Source of the DNA: Acerihabitans sp035013185
GTDB taxonomy: Bacteria; Pseudomonadota; Gammaproteobacteria; Enterobacterales; Enterobacteriaceae
Assembly: GCF_035013185.1 (NCBI RefSeq)
Contig: NZ_JAYGJO010000005.1
Span: forward strand, 1-64,000
Length of the DNA: 64,000 bases
Direction: 5' to 3'
Positions 7,500 through 16,519 of the stretch are shown piece by piece; the stretch's first letter is position 1; each line of letters starts with the position of its first letter. A program made the translations under genes and the position numbers. The notes beneath the pieces were generated by a model. That model was not told the DNA's origin. It was given only the letters and a program-made list of their open reading frames with translations, and did not search any database.

Positions 7500-9164
7500 A
7501 TGCACTTTCTTAAAAACACCAGCATTAGGGTTGTACTATTAATCACGCTTGGCTTTTTTTTGGCGGTCTGGAGCGGGGTAGCGGCATTTACTCTCGTCTC
7601 GCTCAATCAGGTCACCCAGTTATTAACGGTCAGTGAAAATCAGAAAAAAGATATTGATATCATTACCCGCGGAAACGATCAGTATTTTCGTACTGTGACC
7701 CGGTTAAACCGCGGCATGGACTTCTCCCAGACCGGTGATATGTCGGAGGCGGCCGCAGTGTTGGCTAAGGCGACTGTTGCCATGAACAATAGTGAAAAGG
7801 CCTTGGAAGAATTTAAAGCGCGTCAGCATTCTTCGATGGACGCCGCCACCACTGATGACATGATTACGACCTGGTCGCATTTGTTAACCGATGGGCTAAA
7901 GCCGATGCACGACGCCGCACTGGCCAATAATTTAGCGGAATATCGTCGTTTTTTTCGTACTGAGTATCCACCATTGAGTGTGGCATTTGGCGCGGCGGCA
8001 GAAAAATTTAAAACCGAAGCGATGTCGGATCACAGTGCGCGCCAGATGGTGGCGATGGTGGAACTGTGTAAAATCATCTTAATCATGGCGCTGATGGCTG
8101 GTGTGGTCATTTTGATCCTGACCGATCGGTACTTGATTACGTTTATGATCAAACCACTCGATCGGATCAAAGCCTATCTACATACGTTGTCCACTGGGCA
8201 TTTGGGGGATGTCATCAGCGACATCGGTCAAAATAATGTTGGCCGGCTCATTCCCTATTTGCAGGAAATGCAGCGTAACCTGATTAGCACGGTAACCGCT
8301 ATTCGTGATGGTTCAGCTTCCATTTACCAAGGCGCGGGAGAGATAAGCCTGGGCAATAGCGATCTGTCCTCCCGCACTGAGCAGCAGGCAGCGGCGCTTG
8401 AAGAAACGGCCGCCAGCATGGAGCAACTGGGCGCGACGGTGAAGCAAAATACTGAAAATGTCATTCAGGCCAATAAGTTGGTACAGGATGCGTCCAATAC
8501 CGCCAAAAAAGGCGGAGAAATCGTCGATGAAGTGGTATCGACCATGGGTAGCATTAGCACCAGTTCGCGTAAAATTGCCGATATCACCAGTGTAATTAAT
8601 GGCATCGCTTTCCAGACCAATATTTTGGCGTTAAACGCTGCGGTGGAAGCGGCTCGTGCCGGTGAACAAGGGCGTGGTTTCGCCGTGGTGGCGGGAGAGG
8701 TGCGCAGCTTGGCACAGCGCAGTGCTCAAGCGGCAAAAGAGATAGAAGGACTGATTGCAGAGTCGGTTGAGCGAGTCAATGCTGGCTCCCAGCAGGCTTC
8801 CCGTGCGGGTGAAACCATGCACAATATTGTGCAGGCGGTGACTCGGGTAACGGATCTGATTGGGGAGATTTCGTCAGCGTCACAAGAACAAAGTCGAGGT
8901 ATTACCCAGGTGGGTCAGGCGGTATTGGAAATGGATGGCGTGACCCAACAAAATGCGGCGTTGGTGCAAGAATCCGCAGCGGCGGCAGCGTCATTGGAAG
9001 AGCAGGCGCGTTTGCTGACGGAAACGGTATCGGTATTCCAACTTCCGCAAGACAATAAATTGAATAATAATGCCACGACGGCTCGGGTGAAGGCATCGGC
9101 GAGTTCCTCTCGCGTGGCGAAAGCTGATTCAGATAAATCCAACGGCAATTGGGAAAAGTTTTAA
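7500..9164 (+). CDS. Methyl-accepting chemotaxis protein (four-helix-bundle sensor type)
   Basis: A 554-residue transmembrane chemoreceptor of the Tar/Tsr class that senses a small ligand in the periplasm and controls the CheA kinase. TM1 is about residues 10-32, the periplasmic four-helix-bundle sensor about 33-190, TM2 about 190-213, HAMP about 214-268, then the long cytoplasmic coiled coil. The hairpin tip (I-A-F-Q-T-N-I-L-A-L-N-A-A-V-E-A-A-R-A-G) is canonical. The protein ends in N-W-E-K-F, the NWE-x-F pentapeptide that tethers the CheR and CheB adaptation enzymes, so it is a major-type receptor. AGGAGT six bases before ATG 7500 fixes the start; ATG 7482 is a weaker alternative. The perfect sigma-28 promoter lies upstream. 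The ligand cannot be read from the sequence. Confidence 0.95.
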   Translation: MHFLKNTSIRVVLLITLGFFLAVWSGVAAFTLVSLNQVTQLLTVSENQKKDIDIITRGNDQYFRTVTRLNRGMDFSQTGDMSEAAAVLAKATVAMNNSEKALEEFKARQHSSMDAATTDDMITTWSHLLTDGLKPMHDAALANNLAEYRRFFRTEYPPLSVAFGAAAEKFKTEAMSDHSARQMVAMVELCKIILIMALMAGVVILILTDRYLITFMIKPLDRIKAYLHTLSTGHLGDVISDIGQNNVGRLIPYLQEMQRNLISTVTAIRDGSASIYQGAGEISLGNSDLSSRTEQQAAALEETAASMEQLGATVKQNTENVIQANKLVQDASNTAKKGGEIVDEVVSTMGSISTSSRKIADITSVINGIAFQTNILALNAAVEAARAGEQGRGFAVVAGEVRSLAQRSAQAAKEIEGLIAESVERVNAGSQQASRAGETMHNIVQAVTRVTDLIGEISSASQEQSRGITQVGQAVLEMDGVTQQNAALVQESAAAAASLEEQARLLTETVSVFQLPQDNKLNNNATTARVKASASSSRVAKADSDKSNGNWEKF

Positions 9165-9297
9165 CCCGCCGATAATGTCGATAATAATTTGGCTTAAGGT
9201 GGGTTAACATTCTGTTTTCTCTACCGTGCACTCGAGTGTCACGTTACTGACATGCCACCGTCGAATACTGCATTTTATTTTCGGCGGAATACGATAT

Positions 9298-10902
9298 ATG
9301 TCAGTGAGAACGCAGTGGTTTTACCTAAAGCAACGATGGGGGCGAGTGGCGCCGCCGGAGTGGGCAACGAGCCTGCGCGGCGGTTTTATTCTTTTCCTGG
9401 TGGTATTTTGTTTATTGCAATGTGCATCAATGGTATTGCTAACCCGTCTGGTCGCCCACACCCAAGACAATATCACCGTGGTCCATGCCCTGGCTGAGCG
9501 TCAGGCGTTGATGGATAAATCCCGCATAGAGTTATTGACCGCCAGTGACGATATAAACCGCGCCGGTATCTATTTTATGCAAGACAAGCAAACGGGTTCA
9601 GTGAATAGCTGGCAGGCGCTGGCCGACAGCGCTGCACTATCGTTAACACACGCTCAGGATTATTTTGCGGCTTACCAAAAAAACGTGGGAGGAGGGGACA
9701 AGAATGCCCCGTTGCAACAGAATTTTGCATTGTTGTTCGATGGCCTTAACGAGCAATTAAAAGGCCTGCGCTCGGATAATCTGGACGCATTTTTTATGGT
9801 ACCCATCCAAGCATTCCAGGAACAATATAATACTGTATTTTACCAAATTCTTAATCAAGACAATGCAGATGCCGGGCATTTCAACCAGTCCATTCTTAAC
9901 TCGCTTACCGTCAACCGTAACCTGTCTCTCGGGATTTCCGCGCTGCTGGCGGCGCTGTTGGCCCTGGCCTACATCGTCTTGTCCCATGCGGTAATGGTGC
10001 CACTTAACCACGCTTTGCGTCATATGGCGCAAATTGCCACCGGTAATATTGCCGAATCCTTGCCGTCTTCACGCTGGCAGTCGCGGGAAATGCGCTGGTT
10101 GCATAAGGGTCTCGGTCAGATGCAACAGGGCTTGCAGCATATTGTCGGGGAGATTAATGATATCTCCTCTCTGGTCATGGGTGGGGCAGGGGAAATCGCC
10201 GATCATAATCAGCGTTTTAGCCAATCCAGCCTGCAACAACTGCAGGTCTTCGAAACCATTGGCCAAAAGCTAAACGGTGTTGCTCAGGAGGCGGACAATG
10301 GTGCGCGTTTCGCCGGCACCGCCACCCAACAAATGAGCGATGCGGAAGCGTTGACCCGGCAGTGCGGCACGATGGTCGCGGAGGTCGGCGAAAAAATGCA
10401 CGAGATTGTGGCGGAATCGGAAAAAATCGCCGGTATCGTGGTATTTCTGGAAGGCATTTCCATGCAAACCAAACTGTTATCGTTAAATGCGGCCATTGAG
10501 TCAGCCCATGCCGGGGCCTTTGGTCGGACATTTTCAGTGGTGGCGCAAGAGATGGCGTTGCTGTCGAAAAAGAGCGGCGGTTCGACGGCGGATATTGATA
10601 CCCTGGTTAACTCGACTCATCAGCATATTGATTCTGGTTTTAGTCGGGTAAAGGCGCTGGATGCGTTTTATCACGATATTATTCAGGCGGTACGGGGCGT
10701 TGCCTTGTTATTAGGTGAACTTCGGAAAAATGCCACACTCCAAAGCGAACAAGTGAACAGCGTTGCGGCTGAGATTGCCGAACTAAATCAGCAAATTCAG
10801 GGTAGCAGCCGCCTTACCCTGGCGTGTGCCGAAGCGTCGCAGTCCTTGATTGACCATTCTCAACGTTTGCGTCAAAGCGTAAGCAAATTTATTTTGGCAT
10901 AA
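9298..10902 (+). CDS. Divergent methyl-accepting chemotaxis-like protein
   Basis: A 534-residue protein with receptor architecture: TM1 about residues 30-52, a helical periplasmic domain, TM2 about 220-245, HAMP, and a cytoplasmic helical hairpin. The tip reads I-S-M-Q-T-K-L-L-S-L-N-A-A-I-E-S-A-H-A-G-A-F-G-R-T-F instead of the nearly invariant enteric form. In Tsr numbering this changes F373 to M and R388 to H, residues involved in trimer contacts, while L380, N381 and E385 are kept. No NWE-x-F tail is present. It follows the canonical receptor by 133 bases with no clear terminator or sigma-28 promoter between, so it may be co-transcribed. It may signal poorly, signal to a different partner, or be decaying. 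Confidence 0.8.
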   Translation: MSVRTQWFYLKQRWGRVAPPEWATSLRGGFILFLVVFCLLQCASMVLLTRLVAHTQDNITVVHALAERQALMDKSRIELLTASDDINRAGIYFMQDKQTGSVNSWQALADSAALSLTHAQDYFAAYQKNVGGGDKNAPLQQNFALLFDGLNEQLKGLRSDNLDAFFMVPIQAFQEQYNTVFYQILNQDNADAGHFNQSILNSLTVNRNLSLGISALLAALLALAYIVLSHAVMVPLNHALRHMAQIATGNIAESLPSSRWQSREMRWLHKGLGQMQQGLQHIVGEINDISSLVMGGAGEIADHNQRFSQSSLQQLQVFETIGQKLNGVAQEADNGARFAGTATQQMSDAEALTRQCGTMVAEVGEKMHEIVAESEKIAGIVVFLEGISMQTKLLSLNAAIESAHAGAFGRTFSVVAQEMALLSKKSGGSTADIDTLVNSTHQHIDSGFSRVKALDAFYHDIIQAVRGVALLLGELRKNATLQSEQVNSVAAEIAELNQQIQGSSRLTLACAEASQSLIDHSQRLRQSVSKFILA

Positions 10903-10917
10903 ATTGGGGTCCACGAG

Positions 10918-10936
10918 GCCGGTAGTGTTTACCGGC
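10918..10936. terminator. Hairpin after the receptor gene
   Basis: GCCGGTA and TACCGGC are separated by five bases, a perfect seven-base stem 16 bases after the stop codon. No T run follows, so termination by this hairpin alone is uncertain; it may protect the 3' end of the message. Confidence 0.4.
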
Positions 10937-11161
10937 AATGGCTGGATATAACCTAAAGTGTCAATGTATTACCACGCAACACGGCGGGTAACAGGCCAGA
11001 ATATTTGCCTAATTTTTAAATTAGTTTACCTCCTGCCAGTTTTGTTGGCGCTCAAAGGGTATGGTGGATTCAGAAGCGCCCATTATCACGCCTTATGTGT
11101 GATTGTGGGTTCGTTAATGTTGAACCGAAAATTTTGAATCTACCCCTTAAGGAGTCGCTTT

Positions 11162-12307
11162 ATGACCATCTCAACGTTCGTGTTGCCGCGAACCATTATC
11201 TATGGTGAAAATGCCCTGGATCACCTGGGAACATTAACCGGTAAGCGGGCCGCTCTGGTGACCGGCGGCAGTTCTATGAAACGTATGGGCTTTTTAGACC
11301 GGGCTCGGACATTGTTGGAACACGCGGGTTTCGAATGCATGATTATCGATAATGTGGAACCCAACCCCTCGGTAACCACCGTGCGCAGAGGTGCCAAGGA
11401 GATGTTGGCATTTCAGCCTGACTGGATTGTGGCCATCGGCGGCGGGTCGGCTATTGATGCAGCCAAGGTGATGTGGTGTTTCTACGAGCATCCGCAGTTG
11501 GACTTTCAGGACATTATCCCGGTGGGCTCAATGCCGCCATTACGTAACAAGGCGCGTTTTATTGCCATTCCTTCCACCAGTGGCAGTGGTTCCGAAATTA
11601 CGGCGTTTTCGGTGATCACCGATACCGAAAGTCATATTAAATACCCGATAGTGGCGGCGGATATGGTTCCGGATATCGCGATTCTCGATCCCCGCATTCC
11701 GGCCACCATGCCAGCGCATATCACGGCGTATACCGGGATGGACGTATTGACCCATGCCCTGGAAGCGTACGTGTCTACCGCTGCGACCTCGTTTACCGAT
11801 CCCTATGCGCTAGAAGCGGTGCATCTGGTGTTTGAACACCTGGAAACTGCGTATCTGCAGCCGGACAACTTGACCGCGCGTTACCACATGCACAATGCCT
11901 CAGCCCTGGCCGGTATTGCTTTTACCAATGCCTCTCTGGGGTTGGTTCATTCCATGGCGCATAAACTCGGCGGCGAGTTTGGTATTACCCATGGTTTGGC
12001 GAATGCCATCATGCTGCCATACGTTATTCAGTACAACGGCCTGTTTACCGATAAGTACCGCCAGTTGGAAAAACGCTTGGGCATTGGCAGCCTGATCGAC
12101 GCTATCAATGATTTGAATTGCCGACTGAATATTCCCCGCACCATGAAAGATTGTCGTGAAGTGGTGATGGAAGAAAAGCAATACAATACCGTGTTGGACC
12201 GTATGAGCGGTAATGCCTTTGCCGATCCCTGCACCTTGACCAATCCGGGCAAACCGACGGTGGAGGATGTCAAATCGTTATATCAGCACGTTTATTACGG
12301 CGATTAG
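11162..12307 (+). CDS. Iron-containing alcohol dehydrogenase
   Basis: A 381-residue group III alcohol dehydrogenase, an NAD(P)-dependent enzyme that interconverts alcohols and aldehydes. The dinucleotide loop G-G-G-S-A-I-D-A-A-K is at about residues 100-109. The metal ligands are in G-M-D-V-L-T-H-A-L-E (Asp and His, about 197-205) and in H-S-M-A-H-K-L-G-G-E-F-G-I-T-H (His residues, about 264-278), all present. AAGGAG upstream supports the start. A 2-hydroxyacid dehydrogenase gene follows after 117 bases, which suggests joint aldehyde/keto-acid redox work, but the substrate cannot be told among butanol, lactaldehyde or 4-hydroxybutyrate types. Confidence 0.93.
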   Translation: MTISTFVLPRTIIYGENALDHLGTLTGKRAALVTGGSSMKRMGFLDRARTLLEHAGFECMIIDNVEPNPSVTTVRRGAKEMLAFQPDWIVAIGGGSAIDAAKVMWCFYEHPQLDFQDIIPVGSMPPLRNKARFIAIPSTSGSGSEITAFSVITDTESHIKYPIVAADMVPDIAILDPRIPATMPAHITAYTGMDVLTHALEAYVSTAATSFTDPYALEAVHLVFEHLETAYLQPDNLTARYHMHNASALAGIAFTNASLGLVHSMAHKLGGEFGITHGLANAIMLPYVIQYNGLFTDKYRQLEKRLGIGSLIDAINDLNCRLNIPRTMKDCREVVMEEKQYNTVLDRMSGNAFADPCTLTNPGKPTVEDVKSLYQHVYYGD

Positions 12308-12376
12308 CACACTAGGCGCGCCGCCGTTATCGTTTAACGGTGGTGATGCGCGGGTGTTATCGACGGGGACATTACA

Positions 12377-12398
12377 CAGGCGGCCATATGGCCGCCTG
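12377..12398. repeat. Perfect 22-base palindrome between two dehydrogenase genes
   Basis: CAGGCGGCCATATGGCCGCCTG equals its own reverse complement. It lies between the stop at 12307 and the next start at 12425. It could fold into a GC-rich hairpin that ends or tapers transcription, or be an operator for the second gene. No T run follows. Confidence 0.6.
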
Positions 12399-12424
12399 AA
12401 TGATAAGTAAAAGGGGGAGAATGG

Positions 12425-13387
12425 ATGGATAAGCTGCCTGTGCGTATTGCGGTCATTGATGACTGGCAATCCGTAGCTGAAAACATGGCGGATTGGTCGG
12501 CGTTGGCCTCGGTCGGTCGGGTGGATTTTTTGGCTGATTATCCCGGCACCGCGCAGGAGATGGTCGCACGGTTACGGCCCTATACCATTATCTGCGCCAT
12601 GCGCGAACGCACGCGGTTTGATCGGGCATTGTTGTGTCAACTGCCCCACTTAAAACTGCTGGTCACCAGCGGCATGCGTAATGCCGCGATTGATCTGGTC
12701 GCCGCGGCACAGTCCGGCGTTGAGGTGTGTGGCACCGGCGGCGATGCCAATGCGGCGCCAGAACTGACCTGGGCGCTGGTGATGGCGTTGACCCGCGGCC
12801 TGCTCACGGAGTCCGACTCGCTCAGAGGGCGGGGCTGGCAGTGTGGCCTGGGGTGTGGGCTGCACGGTCAAACGCTGGGTATTCTCGGGCTAGGCAAGAT
12901 TGGCCAGAAGATGGCCGGTTATGCCCAGGCGTTTGGCATGCGTACCATCGCCTGGAGTGAAAACCTTACCCCCGAGCGGGCGGCGCTAACCGGTGTCACC
13001 TACGTGAGTAAAACCGCGTTGTTTGAACGTGCGGATGTGCTGAGTGTACACCTGGTATTAAGTGAACGTAGCCGCGGACTGGTGGATGCCACCATGCTGG
13101 GGTTGATGAAACCCTCGGCCTACCTGATCAATACCGCGCGCGGCCCGATCGTTGATGAAGCTGCATTGATCGCGGCACTGCGGGCACGGCGCATCGCCGG
13201 CGCAGCTCTGGATGTCTTTGAACAAGAGCCTCTGCCGGCCGATCATCCTTTTCGCACCCTGAATAATGTGTTGGCGACGCCACATATCGGTTATGTTACC
13301 GAGCAGAGCTATCGACTGTTTTTTAGCCAGATGATCGACGATATTCTCGCCTGGCAGGCCGGTGAGCCGATCCGGATCCTCAGTTAA
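12425..13387 (+). CDS. D-2-hydroxyacid dehydrogenase (NAD-dependent)
   Basis: A 320-residue member of the D-isomer 2-hydroxyacid dehydrogenase family, which reduces 2-keto acids or oxidises D-2-hydroxy acids. The NAD loop L-G-I-L-G-L-G-K-I-G is at about residues 149-158. The catalytic set is visible: Arg in N-T-A-R-G-P-I-V-D-E, Glu in D-V-F-E-Q-E-P-L-P, and His in A-T-P-H-I-G-Y-V-T. GGGGGAGA before the ATG is a strong ribosome site. It resembles glyoxylate/hydroxypyruvate or phosphoglycerate-type enzymes; the exact substrate is not evident. Confidence 0.93.
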   Translation: MDKLPVRIAVIDDWQSVAENMADWSALASVGRVDFLADYPGTAQEMVARLRPYTIICAMRERTRFDRALLCQLPHLKLLVTSGMRNAAIDLVAAAQSGVEVCGTGGDANAAPELTWALVMALTRGLLTESDSLRGRGWQCGLGCGLHGQTLGILGLGKIGQKMAGYAQAFGMRTIAWSENLTPERAALTGVTYVSKTALFERADVLSVHLVLSERSRGLVDATMLGLMKPSAYLINTARGPIVDEAALIAALRARRIAGAALDVFEQEPLPADHPFRTLNNVLATPHIGYVTEQSYRLFFSQMIDDILAWQAGEPIRILS

Positions 13388-13408
13388 CGATCGTCGAGCG
13401 GGTGCACC

Positions 13409-14476
13409 CTAAGAGGGGATTACCCGCTGTGCTTTTAGCCGATCAAACAGGTCGATAAAACTGTCTCGGGTGTTTTGATAGTCCATAAATCCAGCCTTCC
13501 TGCTTTTACTCATATCGGTGATGATCTCCATCGGCCGGCCGAGGTCGGCATCGGTATGCCACCAGGAAACCAGCCTGCCGATATCGTTCTCCTTTAGAGT
13601 GAAACGTTGAGCTATCGCTTGCCACTGTGCCGGTGCTGCTTGCATCCGATTGGATAGTGGGCGCGTCTCGCCGGGGAACGGTGCCGCTTCCAGACCAAAA
13701 TAGTCCGCCAGTTGCGACCACATCCATTTCCAACGGAAGACATCACCGTTTACCACGTTAAAGTCTTGGTTTTGCCCTTGACTGTGGGTGGCGGCCCATT
13801 CCAAATGACGGGCCAATAGCCGGGCGTCGGTCATATCCGTGACGCCGTGCCATTGGGTCGCCGATCCGGGGAAAATAAACGGTTGGTGGGTTTGTTTGCA
13901 TAATGTGGCGTATACCGCCAGGGTTATCCCCATATTCATGGCATTGCCAATGGCATAACCGATAATGGTATGGGGACGGTGCACACTCCAGGTAAAACCG
14001 TATTGCCCGGCGGCGGCGAACAGGCGATCTTCCTGTTCGTAATAAAAGTTGTCCACCGGCAAGCGGCCCTGCTCTTCGCGAAAAGGGGTTATGGGCACCT
14101 CGCCGGTGGCATAGGACTCAAATGGTCCAAGGTAATGTTTAAGCCCGGTCACCAGCGCCACATGGCCGGCTGCCAGACGGTCGCCCAGCGCATTGAGCAC
14201 GTTGCTTACCATGGCGCCGTTGACGCGGATATTCTCCTTTTCCGTGTCCTGACGCGACCAGGCGGAAAAAAACACCCGGTCCACGGTAAGATTGCCGATC
14301 GCCGACTTGACTGATGCTGCATCGGTGAGATCGGCCAATAGGGACTCACAGCCGACGGGAACCGCCGTGTGGCCACGTGACAGGCCGTAAACGTGCCATT
14401 GGTTCGCCAGTAGTCTCTCGGCCAGGGCGCTGCCGATCACACCGCTGATACCCACGATTAATGCGCGTTTTTGCAT
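13409..14476 (-). CDS. Atypical SDR oxidoreductase (progesterone 5-beta-reductase/PRISE-like)
   Basis: A 355-residue atypical short-chain dehydrogenase. It starts with the NAD(P)-binding pattern G-I-S-G-V-I-G (residues 9-15). It also shows V-T-G-L-K-H-Y-L-G-P-F-E (about 109-120) and N-F-Y-Y-E-Q-E-D (about 143-150), which match the reductases of the PRISE group that act on enones such as progesterone or iridoid precursors. In bacteria the physiological substrate is usually unknown. A LysR gene is divergent from it, 292 bases away with an ERIC repeat between, and probably controls it. It converges with the 2-hydroxyacid dehydrogenase gene, 21 bases apart. Confidence 0.85.
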   Translation of the reverse strand: MQKRALIVGISGVIGSALAERLLANQWHVYGLSRGHTAVPVGCESLLADLTDAASVKSAIGNLTVDRVFFSAWSRQDTEKENIRVNGAMVSNVLNALGDRLAAGHVALVTGLKHYLGPFESYATGEVPITPFREEQGRLPVDNFYYEQEDRLFAAAGQYGFTWSVHRPHTIIGYAIGNAMNMGITLAVYATLCKQTHQPFIFPGSATQWHGVTDMTDARLLARHLEWAATHSQGQNQDFNVVNGDVFRWKWMWSQLADYFGLEAAPFPGETRPLSNRMQAAPAQWQAIAQRFTLKENDIGRLVSWWHTDADLGRPMEIITDMSKSRKAGFMDYQNTRDSFIDLFDRLKAQRVIPS

Positions 14477-14550
14477 CGAGTACTCCTTCGTTTGAAAATC
14501 AAAACATGCTCTAAATAATTCGTGCTACAGGAAAACCCACATCCCCTTAT

Positions 14551-14698
14551 AACGTGAAGTATGACGGGTATAACCCTAAATAGTTCGAGTTGCAGGAAGG
14601 CGGCGACGCAGAGAATCCCCAGGAGCTTACTCTAGTAAGTGACTGGGGTGAGCGAGGTAAGCTAACGCACCTGCAGCGTGAAGTATGACGGGTATAAG
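14551..14698. repeat. ERIC element preceded by the end of a second copy
   Basis: Bases about 14569-14698 form a full ERIC: the core has GAATCCCCAGGAGCTTAC and AGTAAGTGACTGGGGTGAGC, the two segments on which the classical ERIC primers are based. The outer ends TATAACCCTAAATAG and AAGTATGACGGGTATA pair as terminal repeats. Just before it (14551-14571) the terminal segment GTGAAGTATGACGGGTATA occurs a second time, so the site carries one complete element and the end of another. ERICs are non-coding, transcribed hairpin repeats of enterobacteria and vibrios. This one lies in the divergent promoter region of the SDR and LysR genes. Confidence 0.93.
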
Positions 14699-14768
14699 CA
14701 TAAGCTAGAATTAATGTCTTATCCCGGGTAAGGTTTCCCGACACTCACGACAATATATCCGTAATAGC

Positions 14769-15677
14769 ATGAATCCTAATGAACGCTTAACCGGCCTGAC
14801 GCCGTTTGTCTATGCCGCCAGATGTGGTAGTTTCGCCGCCGCTGCTGTGCAGCTCAATCTCACCCCTTCGGCGGTGGGTAAAAGTGTGGCGCGTATGGAG
14901 CAGCGCCTGGGTACCCGGTTATTTGACCGTACCACACGTCATTTATCGTTGACGGATGCTGGGCAGGCCTATTTTGAGACATGCCTGCGTGTGCTAAACG
15001 AGCTAACGGATGCGCAAGCGGTGCTGGCTTCCCATGCACAAACGCCGATGGGGCGATTGCGTATCGATCTTCCCGCCTCATTTGGCCGTCTGGTCGTCAT
15101 GCCATTATTAATTGCGTTCAGCCAACGTCATCCTTATTTGCGACCACACGTGACCTTTACCGATCGATTCGTTGATTTGCTTGAGGAGGGGGTGGATGTT
15201 GCGGTGCGTATTGGCGCGGTGAATACTCTGCCTCCGGCGATCGGATCTCGTTATCTGGGGACTGAACGATTGATTTTTTGTGCGGCGCCTGGCTATTTGG
15301 CGCGGCGGGGGGAACCGGTCAGGGTTGACCAATTGGGGCAACATGATTGCGTGGTGTATGGCAAAAACGATGGGGCGGTAAGCCCGTGGTCGGTGACGAC
15401 ACCTGATGGGCTGCGCGCACCGGTGGCCGTGGCATGTCGTATGGTAGTGGGCGATAGCGAAGCTCAGGTGGCGGCCCTTGAGGCTGGGGCCGGTATCGCG
15501 CAAATGGCCACCTGGCTGGTTAACGACAGTCTGCGAGCGGGCCGGCTGGAACATATTCTGGCCGAACAGGTGGCGGATGGCCTGCCGTTACATCTCGTTT
15601 GGCCAATCTCCCGGCGGTTAACCCCTAAAATTGATTTGCTATTGCAGACCCTAAGCGAGCAGTTGTCGATCCTTTGA
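14769..15677 (+). CDS. LysR-family transcriptional regulator
   Basis: A 302-residue LysR regulator: winged helix-turn-helix at about residues 5-65 (F-A-A-A-A-V-Q-L-N-L-T-P-S-A-V-G-K-S-V-A, then R-L-G-T-R-L-F-D-R-T-T-R) and an effector-binding domain from about 90 to 298. The type is common next to SDR or quinone-reductase genes in enterics. Divergent from the PRISE-like SDR, it probably controls that gene and itself from the shared region. The effector is unknown. Confidence 0.9.
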   Translation: MNPNERLTGLTPFVYAARCGSFAAAAVQLNLTPSAVGKSVARMEQRLGTRLFDRTTRHLSLTDAGQAYFETCLRVLNELTDAQAVLASHAQTPMGRLRIDLPASFGRLVVMPLLIAFSQRHPYLRPHVTFTDRFVDLLEEGVDVAVRIGAVNTLPPAIGSRYLGTERLIFCAAPGYLARRGEPVRVDQLGQHDCVVYGKNDGAVSPWSVTTPDGLRAPVAVACRMVVGDSEAQVAALEAGAGIAQMATWLVNDSLRAGRLEHILAEQVADGLPLHLVWPISRRLTPKIDLLLQTLSEQLSIL

Positions 15678-15730
15678 CCTTTGCCGACCCCACCGACTTG
15701 GCGTCGGGCCAGCGCGATCGGCCGGGTGTG

Positions 15731-16519
15731 TTATTCGTTAGCTAACTGGGTGGTGCGTTTTACTGCCGCCAGGACGCTGCGCTGCAATCCCGCCGCGAAA
15801 TCGCTATTGTTGAGTTCATACAGGCCGTGCATGCCGACGCCGGCCGGGGAGTTATTGATATCCAGCAGTTGCCGGGGGTGCAGTTGGCTGCGTTTTAACA
15901 TTTCCACCGCGCCCACCAGATTTTCCAATACCACCGCGGTTGCCTGGGAACGGGGAAGTCCGGCCAGCACGCCGGCATCGGTGAGCGACTCGATAAAATA
16001 ATAGATATAGTTGGGGCCGGCGATGGCAAAACCGGTAAAAATATCCAGTTGACGTTCGTCTAAATAAAGCACTTTGCCAAAGCTTTCAACAAAATCCTGG
16101 ATATCGGTGGCCTTGACCCGTTCGTTAAGCACCACACCACTAAAGCCATAACCCGTATCGGTCAGGGTATTGGGAATGATGCGGGCAATGGGATGACGTC
16201 CGCCGAGTAAGGTATCAAGATGCGCCAAGGTGACACCGGCGATGATCGAGATCACGATAGCCTCTGCCGGCGCACGGTCTAGGATGCTTTTGGCTACGGC
16301 GGTCAGGTTGTCCTGAGGACGTACCGCGATGACCACCAGGCGGGCGTTGCTTAGGGAGGTTGACGCCGTCACCGCATATTTTTCCGTTAACCGGGTTATG
16401 CGGGTTGGATCAATATCTTCGATGGTGATGTTTTCCGCCTGGAGTTTGCCGTTGTTAATGCCCGCCCGGATAATGGCTTCAACCATTTGCCCGGCGCCGA
16501 TAAAATGTATTTTGTTCAT
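15731..16519 (-). CDS. Divergent pyrroline-5-carboxylate reductase family protein
   Basis: A 262-residue ProC-fold NAD(P)-dependent reductase. The N-terminal Rossmann motif F-I-G-A-G-Q-M-V-E-A-I-I is clear (residues 5-16), as is the helical dimerisation domain (about 155-260). Substrate-site residues are changed: the usual S-G-S-G-P-A-Y reads A-I-A-G-P-N-Y, and S-P-G-G-T-T-I-A-G-L reads S-P-A-G-V-G-M-H-G-L. It is therefore unlikely to be the proline-biosynthesis enzyme and may reduce another cyclic imine. The start at 16519 overlaps the M20 gene's stop by four bases (ATGA), with AGGGGATTT before it, so the two are translationally coupled. Confidence 0.85.
   Translation of the reverse strand: MNKIHFIGAGQMVEAIIRAGINNGKLQAENITIEDIDPTRITRLTEKYAVTASTSLSNARLVVIAVRPQDNLTAVAKSILDRAPAEAIVISIIAGVTLAHLDTLLGGRHPIARIIPNTLTDTGYGFSGVVLNERVKATDIQDFVESFGKVLYLDERQLDIFTGFAIAGPNYIYYFIESLTDAGVLAGLPRSQATAVVLENLVGAVEMLKRSQLHPRQLLDINNSPAGVGMHGLYELNNSDFAAGLQRSVLAAVKRTTQLANE

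Noticed and set aside
9149..9184. Possible sigma-28 promoter before the second chemoreceptor (GCCGATAA and GTCGATAA)
   Set aside because: No acceptable -35 TAAAGTTT lies 11 bases upstream of either box.
14547..14744. 65-codon minus-strand frame
   Set aside because: Lies within the ERIC element, which is non-coding and often gives such frames.
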